Source: Microplitis mediator
Taxonomy: Eukaryota; Arthropoda; Insecta; Hymenoptera; Braconidae
Direction of reading: 5' to 3'
DNA: 64,000 nucleotides
NCBI RefSeq assembly: GCF_029852145.1
Contig: NC_079969.1
Span: forward strand, 6,014,001 to 6,078,000
The position numbers and the translations under genes were made by a program. The notes below the pieces were generated by a model. That model saw only the letters and a program-made list of their open reading frames with translations. It searched no databases and was not told where the DNA came from. Of this stretch, positions 20,274 through 33,600 are shown one piece after another (the first letter of the stretch is position 1; every line of letters begins with the position of its first letter).

Positions 20274-21639
20274 AAACTTGTTGAATCTTGTTGAAAGTAA
20301 AAGTTGTCACATGATAACAAAATTAATTGGTTTTTTTTTACTTATATTTGGTCGTAAAATTATTATAGAAATTTTCTTTCTTGTACTTATTATTTAGAGT
20401 AAAAACAAAAGCTCAGGTGGCCGACTTTGACACAGTCGTTTAAGAGCATCAATCTTATTAGTTATTATTAATATTACATTCAAACAAATGTTTTTTTTTT
20501 CCTTGATATAAAAATTTAGTACACCAATGGAACGTACATTTTTTTTTTTGTTTTGAAGTCGGGCAATGTTCATTCCAAAAAAGTAATTTTATTAAGTCAA
20601 TGAGATAATCCTCTTCAGTAACAAATAATTGCTCGAGTAAACATGAACTATTCATTCATTTTTAACTTAAACTTCAAATTGATATTTATTTTAATAAAAA
20701 ATTTATCTAAACTTTACATAAAATGTTTATGATTATTAATATACAGATACTTTTATAGACGAATTTATTCACAAAAAAAGTAGACACGTGTTGCATCATA
20801 TAGCTTAACTTTAAAGTCTAAAGTTATTTTAATTGTTTTCACATATTTTCAGTTACATTCATTAGGCATAAGAGCAAATAAATTCTTGGTAAATTTATTT
20901 CCCATAAAATTGTTATATATGAGCTGGCTTAACAGTTTAATTATTTACTTAAGAATTTTTCTTATTCAATATATTTGTATTTGTAAATATATGAACATTA
21001 GACAGTTAATAATCCGAGGCAAGGGATATCTCAAAATTTTAGTAAAACAAATTTTTTTATCTCGTCTTAAAGAGATAATTTATTTTTTAAAAATATTAAT
21101 AAATAATTTATAGATTTTTTAAATATACGTGTAATGAGAGTATTTAATAGTACAGTAATTGAAATTACAAAAAAAAAATCTTTATAAATCAAAAAAGTTT
21201 TTTTTTTTTTTTTTTTTTTTTTAAGAATCTGATTATAGCCCGGAAAAAAAAGTTTTGCATTAAACTTGTAAAATGACGACAGATTTATTTACAATAGATA
21301 AAAAAAAATTGTGTTCACTGCTCAGAAGCTACAAGAATTTATTACTTGTTTAGGCGTATCTTGACGAGTTCCAGTCTCCCCTATATCATTTTACAGCAAT
21401 ATTTGTTTCATACTCAAACCCTACATCTCGTTTGAAATCTTTCAGTATACATTAAAAAAAATAAAAATAAAATTCCTTACACGTGCGAAAATAGCAGCCA
21501 ATTTTAGTATTACCATTGAGGCACTTCGAGTATTCTGTTGATACAGAATTAAAGAACATTATCATAATTAAGAAAAATTATACTCTCCCGAGCGGGTTTT
21601 TCAAATTTCATATTTTATTTTAATGATAGGATTACCTCA
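20274..21639. other. Intergenic, nothing recognised
   Basis: AT-rich, with a T run at about 21199-21222. Short open frames have no recognisable similarity and no coding character. Confidence 0.4.
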
Positions 21640-22370
21640 CATATTTAAATGCAATGAAAGTTTAAATTTTTGCTCTATTTGGCGGGAAAGAAGTTGCCCA
21701 TTTCAAAAGATTTAGGCATCTTTCCCGGAAACAGGCAGAAATTCAAATTTTCAGGTGCAGATCTGGTGAAAAATAGCATACGTACTTCGAAAAAAGGTAA
21801 GACATCCCAATCCGTGTGTTTGGCAGCCTTGCCTGCGGCTCTTGTAGACAATAACGCACGAGGGTTGAAATGTCCTATTTCTTTCTTTGGTGTGTAATAT
21901 ACTATTTCACATCATCTGCATTGAAACTGCGGTTTCAATACCTGTTTTGCCAGTCAAAGCAAGCCAATTTCTAACCAATAAGATTTAGCGGTCAGAAACT
22001 GGTCAGTTTCTTCTATCGGAAAGAAATTCATTAATTTCTACCTGCTAAAATAGTTTTTGATTTCATTTTATACTTTGTTTTGAACCTCTCAATATTAGTG
22101 GCATTCTTATAACCAAGAAAATTGACAATTGTGTTTAGAAAATAATAAAAATAATATGAGTTCTTTATTCAAATTTTCATATTTTAAGTACAGCATTATT
22201 TTTTCTTTGTTATCGGTCAAAAAATATCCCATTTGGATTGACTGGACAATAAAACTCCCAGTATCAATGCGGGTTATGTAAAAATTTAGTGCGTGGCAGG
22301 GGATAAAATACAACTTCAGACGTCGCGTGATGGCAGCACTCGCCTTCGGCTGCTAGCTAACTTCTCTTTC
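21640..22370. repeat. Dispersed repeat also present at the window end
   Basis: The segment about 21770-21900 (GACATCCCAATCCGTGTGTT and, on the other strand, ATATTACACACCAAAGAAAG) resembles 63775-63860 (ATATTACACACCAAGGAAGG then CCGATCCGTGTGTGTGATTG). The flank TGATGGCAGCACTCGCCTTC (22329) resembles 26232-26252. Probably an inactive transposon relic. Confidence 0.4.
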
Positions 22371-23595
22371 GTTTGAAATCTTTTTGTTCCATTTCTTAAT
22401 TCCTACACCAAATATTAAACCAAATATTTACATTTTTTCGGCAAGTCGTCATATTTTTGAATATAAAATATTCATTTAAAAAATAAATGAAATGGCTGAT
22501 AATTTAAAAGCACTTAATATCAACGCATCAGCATTGAATTTTTTTATTTCACATTTTTAAAACTTTTTTATTTTTACATTTATTTCAAACATTATTAATT
22601 ATCATTATTATCATTATTACGGTTATTAATTCACACATATATACATTCATATTTCTATATAATTTAACTTTACCGCTTCAATATTCCATGTATGAGCTCG
22701 TAGTCTTTTTTTTTGTCTAAAATTATTCTTTTGTTCATAATAATTATTTGAACAAAATCACTTATTTTTAATAATCTTCTGTGCCGTTAGTTTTCATATA
22801 TATTTTGTTTACGTATTAATCACTCTCTTAGTTGTACAGAGGGACTCTGACCCCTAAAATATTTATAAGTTATATATTATAATAATAATTTAAAAAATTA
22901 ATACTTAATTTTTATTGGATGATTTACAAATTTTTTTTATGTTAATAGTGATCATTAAAACTTAATATTTACAAATCATTGAAAACAATCAAACCAATTT
23001 TACTAATATTTCATATAAAAATAATAATATATACAAATATATGTCAATGATATATAAAAAAATAAATTTTTAATAAGAAAAAGAAAAATAAAAAAATTAT
23101 TTCCAGTTGTGTTGAGCGAAATATATATAAATATATAGATTGATATAAATATATAAATATATGAAGAAATGATTGAATAAAATAAATATGAAATACTGGG
23201 ACATAAGATCGAAGAAAATCTTTAAGGCATATAAGATAAATAAATCCCACTAGTATACTCTTGAAATCGTTAGGCACTATCTCTGCGAAAATAAAAAGAA
23301 TATCTATCTTAATATAGTGAACAAGACAAGTGAGATCTAGTGTATGTACATATAGATATATGTATATATACATAAGAGAAGAAATAGAAGAAAGAAAAAA
23401 GTAGGATAAAGCAGTAGAAGAGGAAGAAGATGAAAATGCCTACGATATAAATCACTAGATCCAAACGGGACGTCATAAATCTTTGGTTGGCAAAAAGTAT
23501 ATAAAAAATATAAGGACGGTAAGAAAAAATTTGTAAGAATCGCAAAAACCTGAGATTTTTTTGTCATTTGTTAAATATTGTGTAAATAAATTAAT

Positions 23596-23597
23596 GA

Positions 23598-23642
<45 letters not shown>
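23596..23642. repeat. (TA)n microsatellite
   Basis: Uninterrupted TA dinucleotide run of more than 20 units, about 280 bp downstream of the ETHR distal exon stop. Confidence 0.9.
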
Positions 23643-23644
<2 letters not shown>

Positions 23645-23735
23645 ATAATTACAAGAAATAGGTTAGGAAAAAAATAAATTAGAAATAGTAGACCAATAAA
23701 TTATTGAATGTTGAGTTTAATTAAAATATCCCGCG

Positions 23736-23741
23736 TTTATT
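23736..23741 (-). terminator. Candidate ETHR distal-exon polyadenylation signal
   Basis: AATAAA on the minus strand about 180 nt after the stop. The truncated copy at 46464-47203 keeps the same hexamer close to its end. Confidence 0.45.
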
Positions 23742-23921
23742 TTTTTAATCACTAATGGAATTTTTTCGTTTACTTGGACAAAATGCAATTAACACGTAAC
23801 GCCATCTGTACGAAGGGATAAATATTATAAATTACTACAGGAAAAAAATAAGATTTGTGCTTTTGGATAAAATATTATAAATATTAACAATTTTTCACAA
23901 CTGAAAATAATAAAATATTAT

Positions 23922-24627
23922 TTAAACAAAACTAACTTTGTCATTTTTATTATTATCTTCTTTAGTATTAGTAATAATTGTTAAATTACATGGTTTACTA
24001 TTATCCGTACTAACAGTAGAGACCTTAACACTGCAATTTTTGCTGCTGTTGCTTTGTCTTCGCCAGAAATCCGAATGATTGCTGCTTGTCGTCGTACCAG
24101 TTCGTCCAGATGTTGGTATATCTTTACTTTGTTTACGTGATAATCCGCACAAACGTAAGAAACCCTCACGGAATTTAGTTGACATTAAATTATAGAGTAT
24201 TGGATTTATTGCTGAATTAAGATACAGCATAACTCGACTTATGTACAGTAAAATAAAGTAACCATCGACACCGAGATTTATAATTGCTGTTAGTGGGGAT
24301 ACAATAATCCACAGTGTGAATGCACGAAATGGTAATAAACAAATGAAAAAACTAATTACAACGGTACCGAGCATCAGCACAACTTGCTTTCGGTATTTTA
24401 ATAAATTATTTGCCGGGCCTCGTGTTATTGCTGGATTAGCCATCAAATGTTTAGCTATTATTGTGTACAGCACTATCAATATTATTAATGGAATTATAAA
24501 AAATATTAATATTGTTGTTAGAAAAAATATCATCGGCCAAGCTGATTTTACTGATGTCGAACATGCTGGTAGTTCACTTCCATCATCATCTTTTTCCATT
24601 GAGTAAACTGTCATTGGTAGTATTGGA
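23922..24627 (-). CDS. ETHR: ETHR terminal exon, distal alternative
   Basis: Acceptor TTTTCAG (24634-24628), opens SPILPMTVYSMEKDDDGS; TM5 FFIIPLIILIVLYTIIA, ICL3 KHLMANPAITRG, TM6 FFICLLPFRAF, TM7 NSAINPILYNLMS, helix 8 FREGFLRLCG, and a Ser/Thr-rich tail of about 75 residues suited to phosphorylation. 235 residues with the shared Ser. A truncated copy lies at 46464-47203. Confidence 0.95.
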
Positions 24628-27600
24628 CTGAAAATAGAGAATAAGAAATATATTATTTTTTATATATTTATAAAATATATTTTTCATATAAGAGCACAGT
24701 AAATTTATACTAATTGCGGATGACAGAGACGGCGAAATAGGTTCTCGAAAAAAAAAGTGTTAATTGTATATGGGTTTTTTTTTTACTCATATATTCATAA
24801 TTAGTCAGTATGAATATCATCCAGATCTAAAAAATCCGAATGTGGGGTAAAATACCCCTTGAAAAAATTAAACTTTTCGAATGATTACTGGAAATTAAAT
24901 TTTCCCGCGTATAGTTTTAAAAAAATTTAGGATCCTATTGGATACTGTAATTTTAAATTTTGAAAAATTTTCGTACTTCTCCCGCGCTTTTCAATAAATG
25001 GAATATACTGTAAATTAACGATTTATTAAATTGTTTTTATTTTTTTTTATTTAAAAAAAAATATAAATATATGAATTCCTGTTATTTTATAAAATAAGTA
25101 TACTTTTTCAATAACACTATCGAAATGAACCTAAAAGATAACGATTGAACTCAAGTGGAGTATATACGTATTAGATAAAGTAGAAAAAAAAATTAAAGCC
25201 AAAAAAGGGCTATAGCGTGATGTAATGCAGAAAAAGGTAAAGGTATATATTTAATATTTTTCTCGAGGGATATACTCCTTTCTACAATCATCCAAGCGAA
25301 CGTGATTCCTTCACTCTGTAGGGACGAATAAAGTCAGCATTTATCAATCAACTAAAAGAAAAAAACAGATTCAATGAGAAAGAGGAAATTCTTTTTTCCT
25401 TTTTATTTAGTTTTATTTTATTATTTATTATATCAAGAAAATAATTTATGAATTATTTTATATGTATTCTGAAAACATTGAAACGTATTATAAATTTATT
25501 TTCAACACGAGTCAACCTCGGGTGAAATGAATATAAAAATTGTTTTATAATAGACAAGGTTTCGTATTACTTAATATATTTGTTAGTTTTTTAATGCTTC
25601 TTTATTATAAGTTTCCAATGCGCATATTTATATTATTGACGATTTAATTTTAAAGCCATAGCAATTTTTTTCATAATAAATTCACAATTATTATTTTATT
25701 TAAATACGTATTTGAATAAATTTTTTTTTATAGAAATAGTTACTTATTTTTTCATAGGCTGTAAAAAACCGGGAGTGAATAGGGATTTTTTTTCTACTGC
25801 GAAGTGATTTCGGAGTGACGCGAATTTTATTTCCATTTGCATTCACTCCCGTCCGGAGTTTTATTACTTAAATTCTAAGATCTGAAATTAACTTGTTGTG
25901 ATCGGCCTCAAACATTGACATTTAATGTTTCAAGTACACGGAGAAAAAAAATATTGTGATTGGCACGTTCTACTGGATAGTGATTTGCGTGTCGTGAAGG
26001 GAGCAATCTGTAGAGCTACTTTCGCGATCCATTCTAGTCCCATTCACGATCCGTATTGCTGTCAGCGCGATACGTAACAATACGCGCACTAACCTCCAAA
26101 TAGCAAAACGAGTATCGCGACAGTCAGTATACTGTATCGCGCAGGTCACAATAAATTTTTCTCCGTGTAGATGTTATGAAAAATATAATTAATGACGTAG
26201 GATATAAGATAGAACATGAATGCAGGTGCGAGTGATGGTAGCCCTCGCCTTCGGCTCAGGCAGACAACTTTGGCCTGCATTCATATTTTTTCAATTGCAA
26301 TAAATTTTATTATGTAGCATAGTAAATTTTACTACTCACTACAGTAAATATTATTCTATTATACAGCCCCCCCCCCCCTAAGATATCCGTCTGTAAGATA
26401 TCATTTTCCCTCAATTTAGTTCCTCCACTATACTCAGTGGAATTTACTTGCGCATGCGCTTGAACCACTACTATAAGTCAGCTGTTTACATACACATAGA
26501 TATACTTATAGATAGTAAGACTGCGCATGCTTCTATTTTTAATAGCTCCACCTTTTAAGAGTGGAAGGGGTACCTCTCTAAGATATTTTTCCTGGAACCA
26601 GAGCCCCGAGTCTGATATCTTAGAGGGGGAGCACTGTAATAGAATGGAATTAAATAAAGTTAAATTTTTATTAGTTTTTCAATTTATCATTATTATTGTT
26701 ATTATTATTAATATTATTATTATTATTATTATTTGTGACCTGCGCGTTTATTTTAATATTTCTTACTATATAAGACCTAAATTTTTTTCAGTATCATTTA
26801 AAAAATTATTGGCTTTGCCGAGATTCGAACCCTGATCTTCCGCGTGCGAATCATGTTCCCTATCCACCGGTCTAATTGCTCCTCTAAACAATGATCCCTG
26901 AACCGATAGCATATATTTTTCGATACGCAGAGAATTTTATAGTAAAAATAACCCAAAAATTTTAGATGACAGATAAATATCCTTAAAATTTTCAAAATTG
27001 GTTGATTTTATTGATGAAAATTCCATAGCTATCAGTTCGAAACTTTTCATGAATTAATTTGAATTTCTCTATTGTCAAGGGTATTTATGTACCCGGTCTT
27101 TAAATGGAGATTAAACAAAAAAATGTATGTTGATAATTTGAAAAGCTTTATTTACACAATTTTTCTTTACATTTTCTTACTAATAAATACTTATAAAAAA
27201 TTTTCCTGCTGATCACTACTGGTTATAGTTCTACGAGACAGTCTTGTACCAGTAACTGTACTCCTAGTTGATATTGTACGTTTTCTGATACCACACAATT
27301 TTAAAAATCCCAATCTAAATCTACTGCTCATTAAATTATACAGTATTGGATTAACAGCACTATTTAAATAAAACATGATACGGCTAAAATATAGTATATT
27401 ATAAAATGTATCATGATCAATAGCATCGACATATTCATTTGGCGCGAAAATTATGTAGAATGTAAGAATTTTGAATGGAGCGAGACAAATAAAAAAACTA
27501 AATACAACTGTCAGTAACATTAGTACAACTTGTTTACGAGCACGTGCGTGATAATTTTCAGCTGTAGAAGTCGATCGGTCATTTATCAAATGACGTATAA

Positions 27601-30600
27601 TTATTAAATATAAAAATAATAGTATAAATAGGGGCACTACAAAAAATATAAATATTAATGATAAAAAAAAAATCGTTGTTGGTAATGAATTAGCTTGCAT
27701 TAAACAAACTGTTATAATAGCTTCACTCATGTCTTCTTCATTGTTTAGGGTTGCATTCATCTTCATTTCGTGATACTGCGATACCCAAATCATTGGACTG
27801 CAATCCAAAAACAAAAAAATAAAATAATAAATTTTTTTTTAACTGAGAAAATTTAAATCGGTTTTTTTCTATTGGCTGCAGTTCAATGATTCGGGTATTA
27901 TTTGAATATATATACAAATGTGTGTGTATATTGAAATTAATAGTTAAAAAAATAATAAAAATTAAAAAATAATAATTTACTTTTTTGAAAATAAAATTAT
28001 TAAAACTGCAACCAATTGAATAAAATTAATAATTTATGTAAAAAATAATTAAAATTAAATACAGGAAGATAAAGTTACATTGTTTGAATAATATAGGAAA
28101 AAAAAGTCAGTAATATCGTAGTAGGGGAGAGGTGTTGCAATTTGAACAGGGGGCAATTGAAACACTCGACATTCATAATTTTTTTTCTTGTAACTTGTTT
28201 ATAACATTAATTTATAAGATGGACAAAAGTTTTAGCTTTTAATCTTGTTCCAAAATTTAAATATTAAAAGTTATTTAAAATACCCGTGAAAATTTTTTTT
28301 TATACCTCGGAACTTTTTGAATACCAGTATTGTTTTTTAATATTATGATGTGGGGATTGTATCAGTACTTTAATAGATGTATTGAGAATAATATATAATA
28401 GCATTTTATACTAATTTTTCCATTGTTTTATTATTATTCAATTTTTATTATTAAGTGAGCGAATGGCATTAATACGAACACCTAAAAATGTTGCAATTGG
28501 AACACTCAGAGCCATCAGCGGACCAGCGCGAACTCGATGCGCGATGTGTCTAACCTAAGCTTATATGGACGTATAGTAAACAATGTGATTAACACGTGCA
28601 TTATATGTTTAACATGAATATTTAATTATTTATATTGTTATTGATTCAAATGTATTAAAAACATTTGATATTATGAGTTTAGTCAGTGTAATAGTACTTA
28701 TTGAAAGAGAATAATAAAAGTACTTCAATAGAAATTACATTTTCATTTTGTGTTCTAATCGCAACTGCGTTGTGTTACAATTGCAGCCCTCGCGCGCCGC
28801 CATCTTGATCTCTGTCTTCAGCCAAATAAATTTATTTTTCAATAAGTTAATATTAATTTTTAATTATTTAACTAAATCGGTATTATAAAGGACATTATAG
28901 AGTAACTTTTTGACAGTTTCATAATTCGAAATTATAAAAAACAAAAAAGTGATAACAAAAAAAAAATTTTTTGTTCAAATTGCAACATCTCTCCCCTACA
29001 CCCAATAAATAGCAAACAATCGTCCATGCATATAAATTGTTATATATAATGAACGATAAAAATTTTTAGCTTAAAAAAATAAGTTGCTATCACTTATTAC
29101 TATAAAGATATCAAAAACGGAAATATTAAATGTTGATAAAATAAATAAGTAAATAATAACAAAATTTAACGAGGAGATAACAGATGTTAAGTCAAGTAAG
29201 TGGTTTATTTTATATTTATGGACGTCTGGTTAACATGAGGTGAAGAATCCGCGTTATCACAGATGGTAACAAAAAAGCTTTCACTTTAAAGTAATAAAAT
29301 ACTTAAGATATTAACCCAATTTTTAAAATACTTTGATCCATTTTCGGTATACAAACAAATTGATAATCATAAAATTATTTATAATTCGTACCATAAAAAA
29401 AACCTAAAAAAGTTATTCAAAACTTTTTGTTTTTACATTCGGATCAGTCATTGCGTCTGTTTATTTTCAAAAACACCTCGATGATAGATCTGTGTAAGAT
29501 ATTGGTAAACTCACCACTTTTATTAAAAAAAAAGAGACATTTTAAAAGTTCGTAACCTCATAAAAGATACACGCTTAGAATTTAAATGAACGACAATAGT
29601 CTAATAGTCAAAAGCTACATATTGTCTTTTACTTTATTTCAAGCAATTACTTTCCACTCAAAAGGACTGAAAGACAAGAATATAGAAAGAAAAAAAATAA
29701 ATAAAACACCCACATACATAAAACAAATAAAAAAAATATATAGACGTTTAAATGCTTTTTATGAAAGCTACCTGAGAGTATAACGTTCAGAAAGGTCTGA
29801 TTTAATTTTCTATATGAAGAAATTTTGAAATCCGAACGAAATTTACTCGTGTGAAAAAAAAAAGTTCAACCAGTTAAGACTAATTCAAAATTTTTTGAAT
29901 TTTCAGACTGATTATGAAATGAATACTTTTTTTAAAATGGATACATATTACAGTATGGTAATAGTCGTGGTAATTATTACCATACCAGTATGGTAATGAT
30001 TACCATATTATCATCGTAATCGTTACCATACTATTATGGTAACTTCTACCATAATATTACAGATAGTGATGTGAAGCTGACCGCCTGGTTATTTTTTGAC
30101 TGTAACGTCATGATCACAAGACCGTCAGTGGACCGTTCATAAAATGGCGGATCGTCACAATTGTGGCGACATCTTACAAAAGCCAACACAACTTTTATAC
30201 AAATTCAAATTTTGAAACCGCCATTTTTTTAAAAATACCACGAGATAAGAATACGAAGGGAAAAATAAATTTTGCAATCATTTACAAAAAAAGATTGCGT
30301 CCAATCATCTAGCTGGTTGTGACTGACAAAATTCTTGATTAAACGTTAATTTGTGACCAAAAATTTTATGACGGTCACAAATCATCTAGCTAGATGCGAC
30401 TGACCAAATTCATAACCAAGCCCAAATTTGTGACCAAAAATTTAATGACGATCACAAATCATTTAGCTAGATGCGACTGACCAAATTTGTAACAAAAAAT
30501 TTTTTGACGGTCAGAATTTACAGATTTGGTTTGAATTATAGATTTCGCATTAGAACAGGCTCGTCATTTAGGTCCGTCGGTCACAAGACCGTCAGCGGAC

Positions 30601-33600
30601 CGTCTTGTGACCGAAACTCAAAATGACGGTCATTCCGCATCACTAATTACAGTAATGATTATTATAAATCATAATGTATGAAAATATTTCACATATATTA
30701 TGGAAACGATTACCATGCTGTGTAGGGTATATTTCCATACGCACCAAGGCACCGTTCCAATGTGGATATAGGATTCATTCTTATGTGACTATGGGAACTA
30801 TGCCCATGAGCATGGTAATCATTACCATAATTCATAAATATTACCATACGATACCGAAATTTTTACTATAATTATAGAAATCATTTTTATAGGTTATAAA
30901 TACTTTTCCCAGAAATTATGAGCGCATATCCCATAATTCTAAGTAATTATTATCATAACGTTATGGGTTGATATTTTACGATCATAATGTGGACATTTTT
31001 CAAAATTTTTTCTTCGTGTATAACTTACTTTTAATAACAATCATTATTATTGTCATGATAAATTTATTTATTGAAAATAATTTATCTAAAAAACTTTTAG
31101 TTTAGCGACATACTGTTAAAAATATAAATGATATGAATTTATTTGATATTTTGTGGTTAGCCAAAAAAATATTATAGGTTGACGAGAAACAGATGGTTCA
31201 AGATTGCCGCAATCTTCTTTTTGTTTTCCACCCTCTTCGTTTATTCCACTTTACTTTTATTTTCTTTTTTTCCTTTTTTCCCGGTGTCTTCTACCAACCC
31301 CTATTACTGTCACCTTCTCACTCCACTTCCTTCTTTTTTCTTTTCTTTTAACCCCCTGTTCTTTTACTGTATTTTTATTGTGTACAATAGGAAACAGCTC
31401 TTGTGTCATCAATATATTCCGTACACTGACACACAATGTGTACAATCGATTTTATTTTTTATGACAACTACCCCTTTCAACTCAAATTTACAATAAATTA
31501 AAGCGTAGTATTAACTGATTATATGTAAACATAATCGAGAGAAAAGTAGAAAAAATTATCATGCGTGGACGTAATATACAAAAAAAATTCATACATTTTT
31601 TTGAATAATGATTTTTTTTTAATTTTGAGACCTCTTGAGCATTTGGACAAAGTAATGAAAGATTACATAAAATTCTAAGCACAGGGTTTTTATTAAAAAA
31701 AAACTTTGTTATATTTATATATATAATGAATTTTCATAATGAATTTATTATTCGAATATACATCGCAGTAAATATTTATTATATAATGAAATGGTACCGC
31801 ACTTAGTTATCCGACGACATAATAACCGTGAAAAATATCCAAATTACAAATAACTGCGACGAAATAACTTTCGACAAAGAATATGAGCTGTTGAGGTATA
31901 AACTTTTGAATTTTTCATACTTTTTAAATAAATTGTCTCAATAATTAGTTATTTTATAATTCCGATAAATTTTATACATCACGAATTGAAAACAGAAATT
32001 TTTTTTCATATATTTAAAATATTCATTAAATTTATATATTTATTTATATGTAATACATTTTTTTTTCTAATTTTTAAACGTGAAATTTTTTTTACACCGA
32101 TTTAACACCGCCTACACCTGTGTTATTTCATTTTGACACCACGCGGTGTTAAATTGAGTCCATTTTTTACACCACTCTTCTACAGTGTAAGATACTATTA
32201 TACAGATTAGAAAATTTTTATGGACCTAAAGATCGGAACGTTTTTCGTGCAACGAAAATGAAAAAAATTTATGTTATCTTACTTAAGAAGTAAATGGGGT
32301 AGGCTGCAATTTTCGGCTGACGTGCGAAACATTTCAAAAATCTAGATCCAGTAGATTTTTTATTTTTCATTCCGATTTTTTAATTTTCGGTTCGCGAAAA
32401 ACGTTTCGACCTTCAGGTACATAACTTTTTTACAAATGTCGGTTTTGCTTTTTAAATTTATACGGAAAAATTTCAATCCGCTGTAAATTATTCTTGTTTG
32501 AAATGCTATGGAGTTATAGTAAATCTGGACCATGTTGGCCACCTGATAGAAATTGAAATAAACACATGCAAAAATTACTGTGACCACAGTAAAATTTACA
32601 ATTGTTTCAGTAATTTGTGATATAATCGTTGTCAATTTTACTGGTCACAGTAATTTTTCCGTGTTTATTTCAATTTCCGTTAGGTGGCCAACATGGTCCG
32701 GATTGAAAATAATTTCGATTTCTTTTTAAACATTTTATTGTGCAATCCGTCAAGTTAGTGAATCCTGATTTCTGCATTGTTGCGACATTTTTTAATACTA
32801 GAATGTTACTATACCATAAAATATGGTGAAACAATATGTATAATAATATAAAGAAGAATCTAATAAAATAGTAAGAATGTAGGTTATGCATATCGGGAAT
32901 CCCAAAGATTTATACACACATACAATATCTCCAGTCACTTTTATTGCGTGTGGTAGTAAATGCACTCGATATATCGAGTCAACAATCTATCTTAGTCTTT
33001 GTATTTAAACGTGTAACGTCGCGTCAACATTTATTTTAATATTGAAAGAGTAAATGGATACGACGCATTGCTTTTTCATTGTTGGTTAGTCATTATTATT
33101 ATTATCTCGATAATTAATGAGTTAATGCTCGTTTTAAAGTAACTATTTTTAAAATGATAAAATTTGCTAACCTCAAAAGTTATTTTTTTACAAACAATTA
33201 AAAACAATATCAATATTTATTACCTTGTACAGACGGCTGCAAAAACCCAAGCCAGAAAGCAGAGAAAAGTCGCTCGAGCTTTTGTACATATATATCTAAG
33301 AAACAAAAAAATATGTATTACTTTGAATATAATACAATTTTATTTAATGATGATTTAAAAAATATAACTAATGACTCTTTTTGTGCAAAAGTAAATAAAT
33401 ATTTTATCAAGATGGACTCGTTGTGTCATTGGTCCGCTATCTTGTTATATTTATTTTTTGCATCAAATCATAAAATTGACGTCTTATACATAAACATTCA
33501 CTTCATAGCTTTATTGACATTTGCCGCTAAAAAAGTGTCATTAATATTGACATTAATTTCATATTTTGTAATTATTGTCTTTGTCTTTAAAAAAAAATTT

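Noticed and set aside
21670..21897. 75-codon frame with mixed composition
   Set aside because: Lies in a repeat also found at the window end; no family pattern.
23044..23567. Hydrophobic open frames downstream of ETHR on the minus strand
   Set aside because: Low-complexity AT-rich 3' flank; Phe/Ile/Tyr-rich translations with no domain pattern.
26367..26375. C run as a G-quadruplex candidate
   Set aside because: A single homopolymer at a transposon end, explained by slippage in the CCCCCTC TIR; no separated G tracts.
31179..31496. Pyrimidine-rich frames with signal-peptide-like look
   Set aside because: CT-rich low-complexity intronic sequence, open in several frames at once; no conserved features.
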